From CAYNMC01 sp964398365 (GTDB taxonomy: Bacteria; Patescibacteriota; Microgenomatia; UBA1400; CAYNMC01), in contig CAYNMC010000038.1 in NCBI GenBank assembly GCA_964398365.1, positions 1 through 64,000 on the forward strand: a stretch of 64,000 nt of DNA, read 5' to 3'. This document shows, in pieces, positions 43,606-53,021 of this stretch. The notes beneath the pieces are model-generated. The model was not told the origin of the DNA, searched no databases, and saw nothing but the letters and a program-made list of their open reading frames with translations. A program made the translations under genes and the position numbers. Positions within the stretch are counted from its first letter, which is position 1. Every line of letters begins with the position of its first letter.

Positions 43606-44900
43606 AAAAACACTAAACCATCAAATTTTTGACTAAAACTGACCACAAAATTTTCAATTTTGACATCTTGAGGTTCTTCACTGCTAATCACGCCAATTTT
43701 TTTAATTTCTCCTAAAGATTTAATTATATCCTCTGGCTTCATTTGAGCAGTACCCACAAAAAAGGGTAAGTCGCCGCTGGGCACATAAAGCGGCGCCCTC
43801 AAACCATAGTATTTTGCTTCCCATAAATGATGGGCTTTCCCCGGATAATTAATCAAAACATCGTTTGCCTGAATCTGGGTTTTAATATATTGAGCTAATT
43901 GAGAGAAAGGTCTGCGGGTAGGATAAAAAAAATACTGAAGATCAAACCAAAGCCAAATTAAAATCAGCGCAGAAATCAGGACCAAGCTAATTTTTCTTCT
44001 TTCCGAAGCCAATAAAAGCAACAAAGCTGGCAAGGTATAAAGTAAATAGCGGTCAAAAAAAATAGAACTCATCAGCTGGGAAATAATAAAAGTAAAAAAA
44101 ATTGGCAAAAAAAACCATAAAAGTAAAAAATAATCAATTTTTCTTTTTGCCTTCTGCCAGCGACGCAAAAATAAAAGCAGGCTTGTTAAGAGTAAAACGA
44201 GAGTTTTAAAATTTTCCGTTAAATTTTGGGTTAAAAAACTCTTTCCTAAATTAAAAAGCGAGCTTAAATTCGGTTTTGCCAGCCAAAAACCACTTTTCAC
44301 AAGCATTGTTTGATAATATAAAGGAAATAACCAAGGCAGATAAAAAAGAAAAATAAAAAGGAAGGGTAAAATCAAGAAGAAATTTTTCTTAGGGCGCTGA
44401 ATAAATTGAAAAAAATTCCAAGTAAATTGCAAAATCAAGGCAAAAAGAGAAAAGTGGTGAGTATATAAAGCGGTAGTCGCCGTAAAAATATAGGCCGGCC
44501 ATTGTTTTTTTAAAAAGAAATAAAAGGAAAGGCTGGTGGTGAAAGCCAACAAGGCATACATCCTTCCTTCAAAGGCATAGCTAAATAAAAATGGATTTAA
44601 AAAGGTTAAAACCGCTACCAGAAAACCGGTTCGCTTTCCCCATAAATAACGACCTAAGAGAAAAAGCGTCACTACCGTTCCCAGATGAAAACTAAATGAT
44701 AAAAAACGAATGGCTACTTCGCTGGCACCAAAAAGTTTCAACCAAAAATGAAGGAGGAAATAATAAAGCGGTGGTGAGGTGTCATGGGCAACAATTTTAA
44801 CAATCTCTCTCAAGCTTTCATGACTAGCCAAAACCGCCGCAAAGGCTTCATCACCCCACAGACTTACATTAAATTGATTCATATGACTTGAGTTTAACAA
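43584..44900 (-). CDS. GT-C glycosyltransferase (ArnT/PMT-like), N-terminal helix missing
   Basis: A 438-residue polytopic enzyme. SLWGDEAFAAVLA is the first-loop acidic motif, followed by HDTSPPLYYFLLHFWLKLFG, the usual second signature. Ten or so membrane segments follow, and the soluble end has NDVLINYPGKAHHLWEAKYY. The motif begins only 12-18 residues from the start, so the usual first membrane helix before it is absent; only 15 bp separate the gene from the upstream GT2 stop, leaving no room for it. The start is uncertain (TTG at 44900 or ATG at 44882). Confidence 0.85.
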   Translation of the reverse strand: MLNSSHMNQFNVSLWGDEAFAAVLASHESLREIVKIVAHDTSPPLYYFLLHFWLKLFGASEVAIRFLSFSFHLGTVVTLFLLGRYLWGKRTGFLVAVLTFLNPFLFSYAFEGRMYALLAFTTSLSFYFFLKKQWPAYIFTATTALYTHHFSLFALILQFTWNFFQFIQRPKKNFFLILPFLFIFLFYLPWLFPLYYQTMLVKSGFWLAKPNLSSLFNLGKSFLTQNLTENFKTLVLLLTSLLLFLRRWQKAKRKIDYFLLLWFFLPIFFTFIISQLMSSIFFDRYLLYTLPALLLLLASERRKISLVLISALILIWLWFDLQYFFYPTRRPFSQLAQYIKTQIQANDVLINYPGKAHHLWEAKYYGLRAPLYVPSGDLPFFVGTAQMKPEDIIKSLGEIKKIGVISSEEPQDVKIENFVVSFSQKFDGLVFLWMVRKD

Positions 44901-44915
44901 GATTTAAATTGGCAA

Positions 44916-46403
44916 TCAAACTTTTTCGGTAACCCGATATTCGATATATTTACCAAGCATTAAACGTGTATGAGCATCTAGACCTGGTAAAGCCCCAAAT
45001 AAAAAGCCGACAACTGGTAAAAAAATGAATTCTAATGGTGACAATAACTGGCGCCAACGGGAAACCTCCGTAGGTCTTTTTGGTCGCTGTTGCCAATCAA
45101 TGATAATTAAAATTAAAATTGAAATTAAAGAAACAGTTAAAATTGCCGAAGAAACTTGAGGTAGGGTTTTTCCTAAAATGGTTCGGCTAAATTCCTTGTT
45201 TAAAAGCGGTGGCAAGGCCGCGCCAATGGTAATCGCAAACCAATTAACCGGCCACAAAAAATGATCCTCAATCACTTTAAAAACCCTAAGGGTTTTTTGC
45301 CAAAAATTAATCTCTTTGCTAACCAACCAATGCCAAATGATATAAGCATCATCGGAAACCCCCCAGGCCCAACGTTTCACCTGTTCATACTGATTAATAA
45401 TGGTTTTCATAAAAGTTGTTGACTCGGCAGCATCTTGATAAACTGGTAAAAAAATTGGCTCAACCTGGACTTTGCCTTTAAGTTTAAAAAAGGCTTTAAA
45501 AAACAACCGATAATCTTCAGGAATCACGTCTGTATCCCAAAACCCAATTTTTCTGAGGAGATTTAAAGATAGCGAATAAGTGGAGAAATTGATGAGTCTG
45601 TCTTTCCGCAACAAAAGCCCTAAGTGAACTACCGAAGCACTGGTATTAAAAACCCGAATTAAAATAGGCACCCGCCAGATATTGTTATAAAAATTAATTG
45701 CTGGTTGGAAAATTTTTAAGTGTCTTTTGGGATCATCAAGAAATTTGTAGGTCAAACAGGCAAAATAATTGGGATGTAAAATTGCATCGGCGTCATTGCT
45801 TGTAACAGTAAAATAATCAGGGTCTAATTTTTTCTTATCAACCAGCTCCCGGCTGGCAAATTTGGCAGCCCAAGCGGTATTGGAAGATTTACCCTTAACT
45901 TCACCCGGTAAATCAGGATGAAAAGTGGTATAAAAAAAGCCAAAGCTCTCACCAAATTCTTTTTTTAAAATCCTTGCCTTTTTTCTACCAGCTGAACCTT
46001 CTCTTTCTTCAAAAGAAAGCACGACGCAAAGTTTCTTTTGAGGATAAGTTTGCTGCCGCAAACCATTTAAAGTACGTTTCAAAATATGAAGAGGCTCTTT
46101 ATAAGTAGGAATAATAATTAAATGATAAATTTTTTGCCAATCAGGAAAAATTTTCACATCCCCCAACCAGTCAAAACTCTGGTAAGCTTTAACTTTGTAA
46201 TGACCAAGTAGCGCCAAAAAGGCGATTGAAGTTGAACGGTAAAACCAATAAACATCAAAAGCAATAATATAATAAGCCACGATTTCCGGAATAATAAAAG
46301 AACCCCAAAAAGGAAAAAGAATCAAAGACCAAGAAAAAAAACCGGGCAGGATCTCTAATAAACGAAAAATGGTTTTTTTATTTTTAAATAACCATTTAAA
46401 CAT
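44916..46403 (-). CDS. family 2 membrane glycosyltransferase (cellulose-synthase-like)
   Basis: Two N-terminal membrane segments, a GT2 domain and C-terminal membrane segments in 495 residues. Motifs are LIIIPTYKEPLHIL, SNDADAILHPNYF (DxD), VIPEDYRLFFK (ED) and YEQVKRWAWGVSDDA (QxxRW). It makes or extends a polysaccharide with nucleotide-sugar donors. It is the first of the glycan operon (GT2, two GT-C, small protein, WecA-like, UbiA-like), and starts 2 bp after tatD. Confidence 0.88.
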   Translation of the reverse strand: MFKWLFKNKKTIFRLLEILPGFFSWSLILFPFWGSFIIPEIVAYYIIAFDVYWFYRSTSIAFLALLGHYKVKAYQSFDWLGDVKIFPDWQKIYHLIIIPTYKEPLHILKRTLNGLRQQTYPQKKLCVVLSFEEREGSAGRKKARILKKEFGESFGFFYTTFHPDLPGEVKGKSSNTAWAAKFASRELVDKKKLDPDYFTVTSNDADAILHPNYFACLTYKFLDDPKRHLKIFQPAINFYNNIWRVPILIRVFNTSASVVHLGLLLRKDRLINFSTYSLSLNLLRKIGFWDTDVIPEDYRLFFKAFFKLKGKVQVEPIFLPVYQDAAESTTFMKTIINQYEQVKRWAWGVSDDAYIIWHWLVSKEINFWQKTLRVFKVIEDHFLWPVNWFAITIGAALPPLLNKEFSRTILGKTLPQVSSAILTVSLISILILIIIDWQQRPKRPTEVSRWRQLLSPLEFIFLPVVGFLFGALPGLDAHTRLMLGKYIEYRVTEKV

Positions 46404-46405
46404 TT

Positions 46406-47212
46406 TTAATCAAGCTTAAATAATCTAGTAGTGTTTTGACTGGTACATTTAGCTATTTCAGCAAAGGAGTCACCTTTTATTTGGGCAACAAACTGAGTGA
46501 TAATTTTAAGATTTTGAGGCCGGTTGGGAAAAATTTTTTGACTTCTGAGGGGTTCTGGCGTTAAAAAAGGAGCATCGGTTTCCAAAAGGATTTTCTGCTT
46601 TGGTACTATCTTGATAATTTTTTGCCACTGAGGCTGATAGGTAATATTGCCATCAAAACCTACATAAAAACCTTTTTTTAAAACCCAAGTTAAAAATTTT
46701 TCATCTCCGGAAAAACAATGAAAAACTCCCTTTAAATTTTTAAAATTTTTTAAAACTTTTTTTATCTCTTGCTGAGCTTCTCGACAATGAAAAATTATTG
46801 GCAGTTTCATTTCGCGGGCTAATTCAAGCTGAAGTAAAAAAATTTCTTGCTGAAGGTTTTTAAGTTTTTGGTCAATTTGGCAATTTTGAGACTTTATCTT
46901 TTCGTTTTGATGATAGTCTAAACCGCACTCGCCAATCGCTACGACTTTGTTATTTTCCGCCAATTTCCTCAACTCATTTTTAATAATTTTTAGCTTTTGC
47001 TCTTCTTCCTGACAATGATGAGGGTGAATACCGACGGCCGCGTAAATGTTTTCATAACTCCTGGCCAGCTCCACGGCTCTTTTTGAAGAAACCAAATCAG
47101 CGCCGGGAACAATAATTTTTTGCACACCCTCCTCTCTGGCTCTCCACAACACATCATCTAAATTTTTTCTAAAAGCCTTAAAATTTAAATGACAATGACT
47201 ATCAATTAACAT
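46406..47212 (-). CDS. tatD: TatD-family metal-dependent hydrolase
   Basis: A 268-residue TIM-barrel DNase-type hydrolase. The metal ligands are in MLIDSHCHLNFKAF, AIGECGLDYHQNE, IIFHCREAQQE, VFHCFSGDEKFL and LLETDAPFLTPEPL. An internal Lys/Gln-rich stretch of about 20 residues (KIKSQNCQIDQKLKNLQQEI) is longer than usual. It lies 21 bp after metG, its usual neighbour in many bacteria. Confidence 0.94.
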   Translation of the reverse strand: MLIDSHCHLNFKAFRKNLDDVLWRAREEGVQKIIVPGADLVSSKRAVELARSYENIYAAVGIHPHHCQEEEQKLKIIKNELRKLAENNKVVAIGECGLDYHQNEKIKSQNCQIDQKLKNLQQEIFLLQLELAREMKLPIIFHCREAQQEIKKVLKNFKNLKGVFHCFSGDEKFLTWVLKKGFYVGFDGNITYQPQWQKIIKIVPKQKILLETDAPFLTPEPLRSQKIFPNRPQNLKIITQFVAQIKGDSFAEIAKCTSQNTTRLFKLD

Positions 47213-47233
47213 CGCAAAAAAGTAACCTGATTT

Positions 47234-48664
47234 TTATTTAATTCTTGGAAAAAGCGGTTTAACTGGCATGGTAATTTTCTTTTGTTTAAACAGTGAGTCT
47301 ATTTTTTTTGCCGTTTTTGGTAAAAAGGGCTGGAGCAAAAAGACCACTTCCTGTAATTCCCTCACTGGTTTTTGTAAAACTCTCCTTAAATCCTCGTCAG
47401 TTTTCGTCCAGGGTTTTTCTTCGTTAAGATATTTATCTATTTTGGCAAGTTTCTCCCAGAGCAAAATAAGTACCTCATTAAACTTATAAGCCGCTAATAA
47501 ATTCTTAATTTTTGGATAATTTTGAATCTTAAAGGCTAAGTTTGAAATTTGAACGCTAAAATTGGCTCTCTCGGCAAGTTTTGCCAATCGTTGAACCAAA
47601 TTGCCAAGACCGTTGGCTAAATCAGCATTATAAACTTCTTGAAAATGTTTAAGATTAAAATCGGCATCATTAAAAGGAGGAAATTCTTTCAGTAAATAAT
47701 AACGAAGAGCATCAACACCGTAATTCTCCACTAAAACAAAAGGATCAATCACGTTTCCTAAAGATTTGGAAATCTTCTGACCATCAATGGTAATAAAACC
47801 ATGAATTAAAATCTGCCTTGAATTAGGCAAGCCTGCAGACATCAGCATTGCCTGCCACATGGCTGCTTGTTGTCTTAAGTTATCTTTACCAGCTATCTGA
47901 ACGGCTGGCCACCATTTCTTAAAATTTCTTGCTTCTGTTGGCCAACCAACAGCAGTTACATAATTAACCAAAGCGTCAAACCAAACATACATCACTTGCT
48001 CAGGGTCGCCGGGCACCGGCACTCCCCAAGGCATCTTTTCCTTAATTCTTGAAATACTAAAATCTTGCAAACCGCTAGCCACGAAATTTTGAATCTCCTT
48101 AAAGCGGCTGGAGGGGATTATAAAATTAGGGTGTTGGGTATAAAATTTCAAAAGAGGTTCCTGATATTTAGAAAATTTAAAAAAGTAATTCTCCTCTTCG
48201 ATCATTTCCAAATTACGCTGGGGATGTAAAGGGCAACGACCTTCAATTAATTCCGAATCGGTTTTTGCGAGTTCACAACCAACACAATATTTAATTTTAT
48301 ATTTGGCTTTATAAATATCGCCCTTTTGAACACAACGCCGCCAGAATTCTTGTGCAGCCTTAAGATGGCGTTTTTCTGTAGTTCTAATAAAGCTGTTGTA
48401 GCTTAAGTTTAAAGCCCCTTTGAGTCTATTAAATTTTGTCGCCAGTTCATCAACATAAACTTGGGGTGGTTTTTTTGCCTCTTTTGCTTTTTGATAAATT
48501 TTTAAACCATGCTCATCTGTTCCCGTATTAAAAAAAACCTCATCACCAAGCAAGCGGTGATATCTGGCAAGGACATCTGCCTGAATTAATTCAAGGGCAA
48601 AACCCAAATGAGGTTCGGCATTAACATATGGCAAGGTAGTAGTAATGTAGAATTTTTTTCCCAT
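47234..48664 (-). CDS. metG: methionyl-tRNA synthetase, short form
   Basis: The enzyme charges tRNA-Met. The HIGH-type motif is YVNAEPHLGFALELIQAD (HLGF) and the KMSKS-type is GQKISKSLGN. A zinc/knuckle-like segment has CVGCELAKTDSELIEGRCPL. The anticodon-binding domain ends after LFPRIK, and at 476 residues it lacks the C-terminal tRNA-binding domain of longer bacterial forms. The start ATG at 48664 is followed by GKKFYITTTLPYVNAEPH, the normal beginning. Confidence 0.95.
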   Translation of the reverse strand: MGKKFYITTTLPYVNAEPHLGFALELIQADVLARYHRLLGDEVFFNTGTDEHGLKIYQKAKEAKKPPQVYVDELATKFNRLKGALNLSYNSFIRTTEKRHLKAAQEFWRRCVQKGDIYKAKYKIKYCVGCELAKTDSELIEGRCPLHPQRNLEMIEEENYFFKFSKYQEPLLKFYTQHPNFIIPSSRFKEIQNFVASGLQDFSISRIKEKMPWGVPVPGDPEQVMYVWFDALVNYVTAVGWPTEARNFKKWWPAVQIAGKDNLRQQAAMWQAMLMSAGLPNSRQILIHGFITIDGQKISKSLGNVIDPFVLVENYGVDALRYYLLKEFPPFNDADFNLKHFQEVYNADLANGLGNLVQRLAKLAERANFSVQISNLAFKIQNYPKIKNLLAAYKFNEVLILLWEKLAKIDKYLNEEKPWTKTDEDLRRVLQKPVRELQEVVFLLQPFLPKTAKKIDSLFKQKKITMPVKPLFPRIK

Positions 48665-48787
48665 AAAAAACTTTCTTCTTGATTATAACAAAATTTATGC
48701 CAGAAATCTGGATTAAAATCTGCTAAAATTAAGCTTAGAAAAATAAAAAAATTTTCTTTTAAAAGGCTTTTGTTTCAGTTTAAAATT

Positions 48788-48859
48788 GGGCTGGTAGCTC
48801 AGTGGCAGAGCACTACTCTTATAAAGTAGGTGTCGATGGTTCGAATCCATCCCAGCCCA
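48788..48859 (+). tRNA. tRNA-Ile(TAT)
   Basis: Acceptor GGGCTGG pairs with CCAGCCC; the anticodon loop CTTATAA between CTACT and AGTAG gives TAT; T-arm GGTTCGAATCC. It reads AUA directly. CCA is not encoded. Confidence 0.9.
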
Positions 48860-48940
48860 CACTTTTGAAGAAAAAACCATCGGCGATGGCGCCCACCCTG
48901 TTTAAAAGCGGTAAAGCCCTTTTTAGATAGAAAAGCCGCT

Positions 48941-48969
48941 AAATATTAATTAAATATTAATTAAATATA
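48941..48969. repeat. short tandem AT repeat
   Basis: ATATTAATTAA is repeated twice in tandem, followed by ATATA, in the gap between tRNA-Ile(TAT) and the unknown gene at 49067. It may be melting-prone or simply low-complexity sequence. Confidence 0.6.
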
Positions 48970-49066
48970 GGGAAGTCCAAGTCAAATCTTTTGAAAAAGA
49001 ATGACTAACTTCCATCACTATGTTTCGCGCGCCCGATTTTTGCTCGGCTCCGCCGAAGTAATTAGG

Positions 49067-50137
49067 TTAAGCCATTACCTGATTGCGCATTGACGCAGGA
49101 AGAAACATCAGTCTAATGTCCCTCAAATCTATGCTCCGTACACCACCAAATAATCTAGATACGAGTTGAGAATCAAAAGCATGAAGTTTTTGAAGCCATG
49201 AAGGCAATAGCTTAATATCCCAAGTTGGCAATCCTCGTGCAGCAAGCAATCTCACAAGATGACTTAAGCCTATTAGCGGCGCTTCTCTTAATACTTCTAT
49301 TTGTTGTCTTTGCTCCTCTGTCAAGTCAAACTGATTTGGTTTTTCCAAAAGCTTACATAATTGTTGAAAGTGGTGTTTGATTTTTTTGATACGACCCAAA
49401 GGCTCCATCTTGGCATATTCTTCTCCCCCTTGGTTAACATGAAGCACTAAAATTTTATCTCCTGGGTTAACCGTATAAGGTTCAGGTAGCGCCCCACTGC
49501 TAATTATGTATGGCTCTCGCCCAATATAAACGCATACCTTCGCAACCACACTCCCAACTCTTAATCTATTAACTCCTATTTCCGTTCTGTCGCCAGAAAA
49601 AGAGTTAAATTCTGTTTGTTTAACAGAAGCTAAAAGAGGAACAACCATCGCTTCTGTTTGGGATAGTGTAAATTCACATGAGTTACGTAAAATGTTTGCT
49701 AAACTCGGATTGGCTCCAGCCGAAACTCCCAAAACAGAGGATAAAACTGCGATGGGCATATGGAATCGATCCTTCTTATCGCTCATCAGCGACAAAGCAA
49801 GTCCTGCAGAACTTAACGAAGCTGCTTGGGTTTGACCGGAAAAGGACAAGCCAAGCGCGCCGGCACTACTAACATCCCCTATTAATTTTCCAAGTTTACC
49901 TGGAGAAGTATCGAAGGAACTATTAATTAGCAACGAAGACGAAACCATTCCTGAGGCGTCGAGCTGATAAGTTGTTGATCTGTCACCAACAGAAATTAAA
50001 GGTACCAACATCAAAAGCAATCCATAAGGGTGCTGTTTAGTCATTAGTTCTAACCGCAACTTCTCAATTGGATTGAGTTGATGTAATTTATCCACAAAAT
50101 GATTTAATTTTGGTATACCTTGTTCAACACTGGGCAT
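49067..50137 (-). CDS. unknown 356-residue protein
   Basis: I do not recognise this family. It has no signal peptide or clear membrane segment beyond a mildly hydrophobic stretch (GLLLMLVPLISVGD). Residues 60-200 are Ser/Gly/Ala-rich (SSAGALGLSFSGQTQAAS) and the middle has a compact beta segment (GSVVAKVCVYIGREPYIISS, PYTVNPGDKILVLHVN), which looks like a small domain holding a Pro-Gly turn. The C-terminus is helical and basic. The base and residue use differ from the Lys/Phe/Leu-rich core genes, with more Ser and Gly. It stands alone next to tRNA-Ile(TAT), so it may be acquired cargo. A TATACT box lies upstream. Confidence 0.65.
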   Translation of the reverse strand: MPSVEQGIPKLNHFVDKLHQLNPIEKLRLELMTKQHPYGLLLMLVPLISVGDRSTTYQLDASGMVSSSLLINSSFDTSPGKLGKLIGDVSSAGALGLSFSGQTQAASLSSAGLALSLMSDKKDRFHMPIAVLSSVLGVSAGANPSLANILRNSCEFTLSQTEAMVVPLLASVKQTEFNSFSGDRTEIGVNRLRVGSVVAKVCVYIGREPYIISSGALPEPYTVNPGDKILVLHVNQGGEEYAKMEPLGRIKKIKHHFQQLCKLLEKPNQFDLTEEQRQQIEVLREAPLIGLSHLVRLLAARGLPTWDIKLLPSWLQKLHAFDSQLVSRLFGGVRSIDLRDIRLMFLPASMRNQVMA

Positions 50138-50673
50138 ATTTTGGGACTTAATGATGGTTGAAGTATATCAAATTTTTCACAGAAAGGCTAAAAAACGGCT
50201 TTGTTTTTTCATCTAACGAAATTGTTATGTTTTTATCGGAAACAGATTTAAGGGGAGTGCTTTTTGATGGCGCAATCTGACAGAAGAAGTAATTCTTTCT
50301 GCATCCCAGAGCTTGCGTCATTTAAGTTTCCCTTCTTTAAATTTTTGCGTTTTTTGAACCCACTTTCATGGGGCGTCCGATTTTTTACGAGCTTGAAAAT
50401 CAAGTTTGAAAATGGTGCGGCAAATGACTGAAGTTACTCATCGCACTACCCTTGAAGTTCAGTCTGAATATTTTCGCAAAGTGTAAACTTGACAATTAAA
50501 GCGGTTAAACAAATAAAGAGAGACAGTCAAAATTTCTAAAATCCCTAAAACTAAAGAAATTCTTCCCTATATTTAAAATAAAAAGATTTAAAAAGAACAA
50601 AGTAATAAAAACTCCCAAGATAAACTTGTTTTCCCAAGTTGCCTTAAATTATAAAATCATTGACTAAAGCTGG
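50138..50673. other. 536 bp intergenic region without a recognised gene
   Basis: No ORF with coding character and no known RNA was found; RNase P and SRP signatures were looked for and not seen. A GGTGCG/CGCAC stem near 50414-50448 could be a small hairpin. It separates the unknown gene at 49067 from a coiled-coil secreted protein. Confidence 0.5.
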
Positions 50674-51534
50674 TTATAAGGCTGGTGATGGCGTCGCACT
50701 GAACGTGGAAATTGGCGAAGGTGAAAAATTGGCGGGCAAAGAAGGTGAAGCTTTAGGTGAAGCTTGAAGTCTTAAATCCCTTAACTCTTGAATTATCCTT
50801 TTTAATTCCTGCCGTAAAGCTTGAATTTCTTTATGAATCGTTTGTAGAGTGGCTCGGGCATTTTGTAGAGTGGTTTTATTATCAGGATAACCCTCTGGCG
50901 TGAGGGCCATTAAACTTGCCTGAAGGCTTTGAATTTGGGACTTAAGATTAGCAATTTTATTTTGAATAGTTAAAAGAGCGTCCTCCAAAGATTTTACATC
51001 TTTACCTGCAGTCTTGGCTTCCTCAAGCTTACTTTGTAATTTAGCGATCGTGTCTTTAATTTTTGTTTCTAGAAGATCCAAGGCGGTGTCGCTAGCGGCT
51101 AAAAGATGAATTTTAGGTATAAACAAAGCATAAATACGATAAGCCTTAATGATTGATTGACTGTCGGTTTTAAGCGTCGCTAAATCTGTATCCGCGTTAA
51201 TTTTATTTTTTAAGTCTTGAAGTTTTTCAATCTCTGCTTCTACCTGATTAATTAAACTGGTTTTCTGTGTCTCGCTTAATTTTTTAAAAGTCTGAAGGCG
51301 TTCACGCAACTTATTTAAAGATTGAATTCTGCGTTCAATTTCTTGAAGAGCTCGTTGCCGAAGACGATTCATTATCTGTTCCTGATTTTGAGTTCTCATT
51401 AATTCTCTTTCTGGACGTCTTTCTGCTCCTGACGTTGCCCCAAAAAAATTAACTTCTTGTGCCCACGCTTTTAAAGGGGCCAAAAAAAGCAAAATCAACC
51501 AACTCAAAAAAAATAATTTTAAAAATTTTTTCAT
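50674..51534 (-). CDS. secreted coiled-coil protein, unknown function
   Basis: A Lys-initiated signal peptide (FLKLFFLSWLILLFLAPLKAWA) is followed by about 200 residues of heptad-like Leu/Ile, Gln, Lys and Glu (IERRIQSLNKLRERLQTFKK; KIANLKSQIQSLQASLMAL). The tail is Ser/Pro-rich (ASPKASPSLP). It is probably a surface or periplasmic-like coiled-coil protein. It lies 1 bp after an anchored Ser/Pro-rich protein, so both likely act together at the envelope. No enzymatic motif is present. Confidence 0.75.
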   Translation of the reverse strand: MKKFLKLFFLSWLILLFLAPLKAWAQEVNFFGATSGAERRPERELMRTQNQEQIMNRLRQRALQEIERRIQSLNKLRERLQTFKKLSETQKTSLINQVEAEIEKLQDLKNKINADTDLATLKTDSQSIIKAYRIYALFIPKIHLLAASDTALDLLETKIKDTIAKLQSKLEEAKTAGKDVKSLEDALLTIQNKIANLKSQIQSLQASLMALTPEGYPDNKTTLQNARATLQTIHKEIQALRQELKRIIQELRDLRLQASPKASPSLPANFSPSPISTFSATPSPAL

Positions 51535-51535
51535 T

Positions 51536-51970
51536 TTAAATACCTTCTAAAATCTCAATTTGCTGATCATTTAAACCCTGTCTCGCTTCCTCTTCATCTT
51601 TTGCTAACTGATTCAAGCCTTCATCGATACCTTTTAAATAATAGTCAAAAACCGGATCGCCTGTTTCCGAAATTGGCGAAGGCGAAGGAGAAGGAAGAGG
51701 TAAAGTTAAACCAATCTTTGCCGAAGCCGAAGGTGACGGCGAGGGGACAACCGCTAATTCCAATTTTTTTTGAAAGTAAAAAAATCCCAAGATGGCACCA
51801 GTCAAAACAAAGAAACAAAGAACACCAATCACCAAAAATTTTCTTAAGGAAGAGGCTGGTTTTATTGATGAAGGCGGTAAAGGTTGAGAAAGAGAAGGGC
51901 GTAAAGGTACTTCCGGTGAAGAAGCAGGTGGTGGAGTATTTGCTGGTGTAAAATTCAGATTTTCTTCCAT
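51536..51970 (-). CDS. membrane-anchored Ser/Pro-rich protein
   Basis: The first 40 residues are Pro/Ser-rich (PANTPPPASSPEVP), then one membrane segment (FLVIGVLCFFVLTGAILGFF), a Ser/Pro linker (VPSPSPSASAKIG, LPLPSPSPSPIS) and a small acidic helical end (EGLNQLAKDEEEARQGLNDQ). The 144-residue protein is a single-pass anchor with an extracytoplasmic linker. It is probably co-transcribed with the coiled-coil protein that follows. Function unknown. Confidence 0.7.
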   Translation of the reverse strand: MEENLNFTPANTPPPASSPEVPLRPSLSQPLPPSSIKPASSLRKFLVIGVLCFFVLTGAILGFFYFQKKLELAVVPSPSPSASAKIGLTLPLPSPSPSPISETGDPVFDYYLKGIDEGLNQLAKDEEEARQGLNDQQIEILEGI

Positions 51971-52200
51971 GGACTGTTTTAAAGATAATGAAATAATTTG
52001 CTTCCGTCAAGGGCGAAATTTTTATCATTTTTCAAGTAATTAAGCTTAAGCCTCACTAAAACTTAATCAGTTGTTAATCATTTTAGAAATTATAAATTTT
52101 AGCTGAATCCTGACTTTAAATTCTCAGATAATTTATTTAAGGTGATTGTTATTCAACAGGATTGTGCCCAAGCTTACGAAAGGATATAATTAAACAAATC

Positions 52201-53019
52201 ATGAAGCTTAACAAACTTAAGGCACTGGCTCAAGAAATCCGCCTTAATCTTATTAAAATGTTGGCTGCGGCTGGTTCTGGACATCCGGCCGGTTCTTTGG
52301 GTATTGTCGAAATTTTAACTGCCCTTTATTTTGGTAATTTATTAAAATATCGGCCTAAAAATCCCCAATGGCCTCAACGTGATCGTTTTTTACTTTCCGC
52401 TGGTCATTTATGTCCAGCTTTATATGCCATTTTAGCCAAGGCTGGTTATTTTGCTCAAGAAGAGCTGTCAACTTTGCGCCAGCTTGGTAGCCGTCTCCAA
52501 GGCCACACTCATCGTCAAACACCACCAGGGGTTGAAATTAGTGCCGGGTCTTTGGGCCAAGGTTTATCCATGGCTTGCGGTATGGCTTTGGCGGCAAAAA
52601 TGGATAAGCATAACTATCAAGTTGTTTGTTTAACTTCCGATGGTGAACATGATGAAGGTCAGCTTTGGGAAGCAGTAATGTTTGCTGCTAAATATAAACT
52701 AAATAATCTTCTTAATATCGTCGATCGCAATCATATCCAGATTGATGGCCAAACCGAAATAATTATGCCTCTTGAACCGCTAAGAGAGAAATATAAGGCT
52801 TTTAACTGGCGGGTGATTGAAATTAACGGTCATAACTTCGGGCAAATCATTAACGCTTATCAAGAAGCTAAAAAAAACAAGAATAAACCCACAGTGATTA
52901 TTGCTAAAACTATCCCAGGAAAAGGCGTTTCCTTTATGGAAAATAAGGCAGAGTGGCATGGTAAAACACCAACCGAGGAAGAAGCCAAGAAGGCTATCGA
53001 AGAATTAAAAAGTTCATAA
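52201..53019 (+). CDS. transketolase, N-terminal subunit
   Basis: The thiamine-diphosphate-binding half of split transketolase: GSGHPAGSLGIVEILTALYF, DRFLLSAGHLCPALYA, ISAGSLGQGLSMACGMALA and the Mg/ThDP motif TSDGEHDEGQLWEAVMFA with IVDRNHIQIDGQT. ATG at 52201 gives 272 residues and is preferred to an in-frame ATG 13 codons upstream because a TATAAT box (52185-52190) lies between the two. It is followed after 2 bp by the C-terminal subunit. Confidence 0.94.
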   Translation: MKLNKLKALAQEIRLNLIKMLAAAGSGHPAGSLGIVEILTALYFGNLLKYRPKNPQWPQRDRFLLSAGHLCPALYAILAKAGYFAQEELSTLRQLGSRLQGHTHRQTPPGVEISAGSLGQGLSMACGMALAAKMDKHNYQVVCLTSDGEHDEGQLWEAVMFAAKYKLNNLLNIVDRNHIQIDGQTEIIMPLEPLREKYKAFNWRVIEINGHNFGQIINAYQEAKKNKNKPTVIIAKTIPGKGVSFMENKAEWHGKTPTEEEAKKAIEELKSS

Positions 53020-53021
53020 AA

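Noticed and set aside
50138..50673. RNase P or SRP RNA in the long gap
   Set aside because: Neither the conserved RNase P core blocks nor the SRP Alu/S-domain motifs could be found on either strand.
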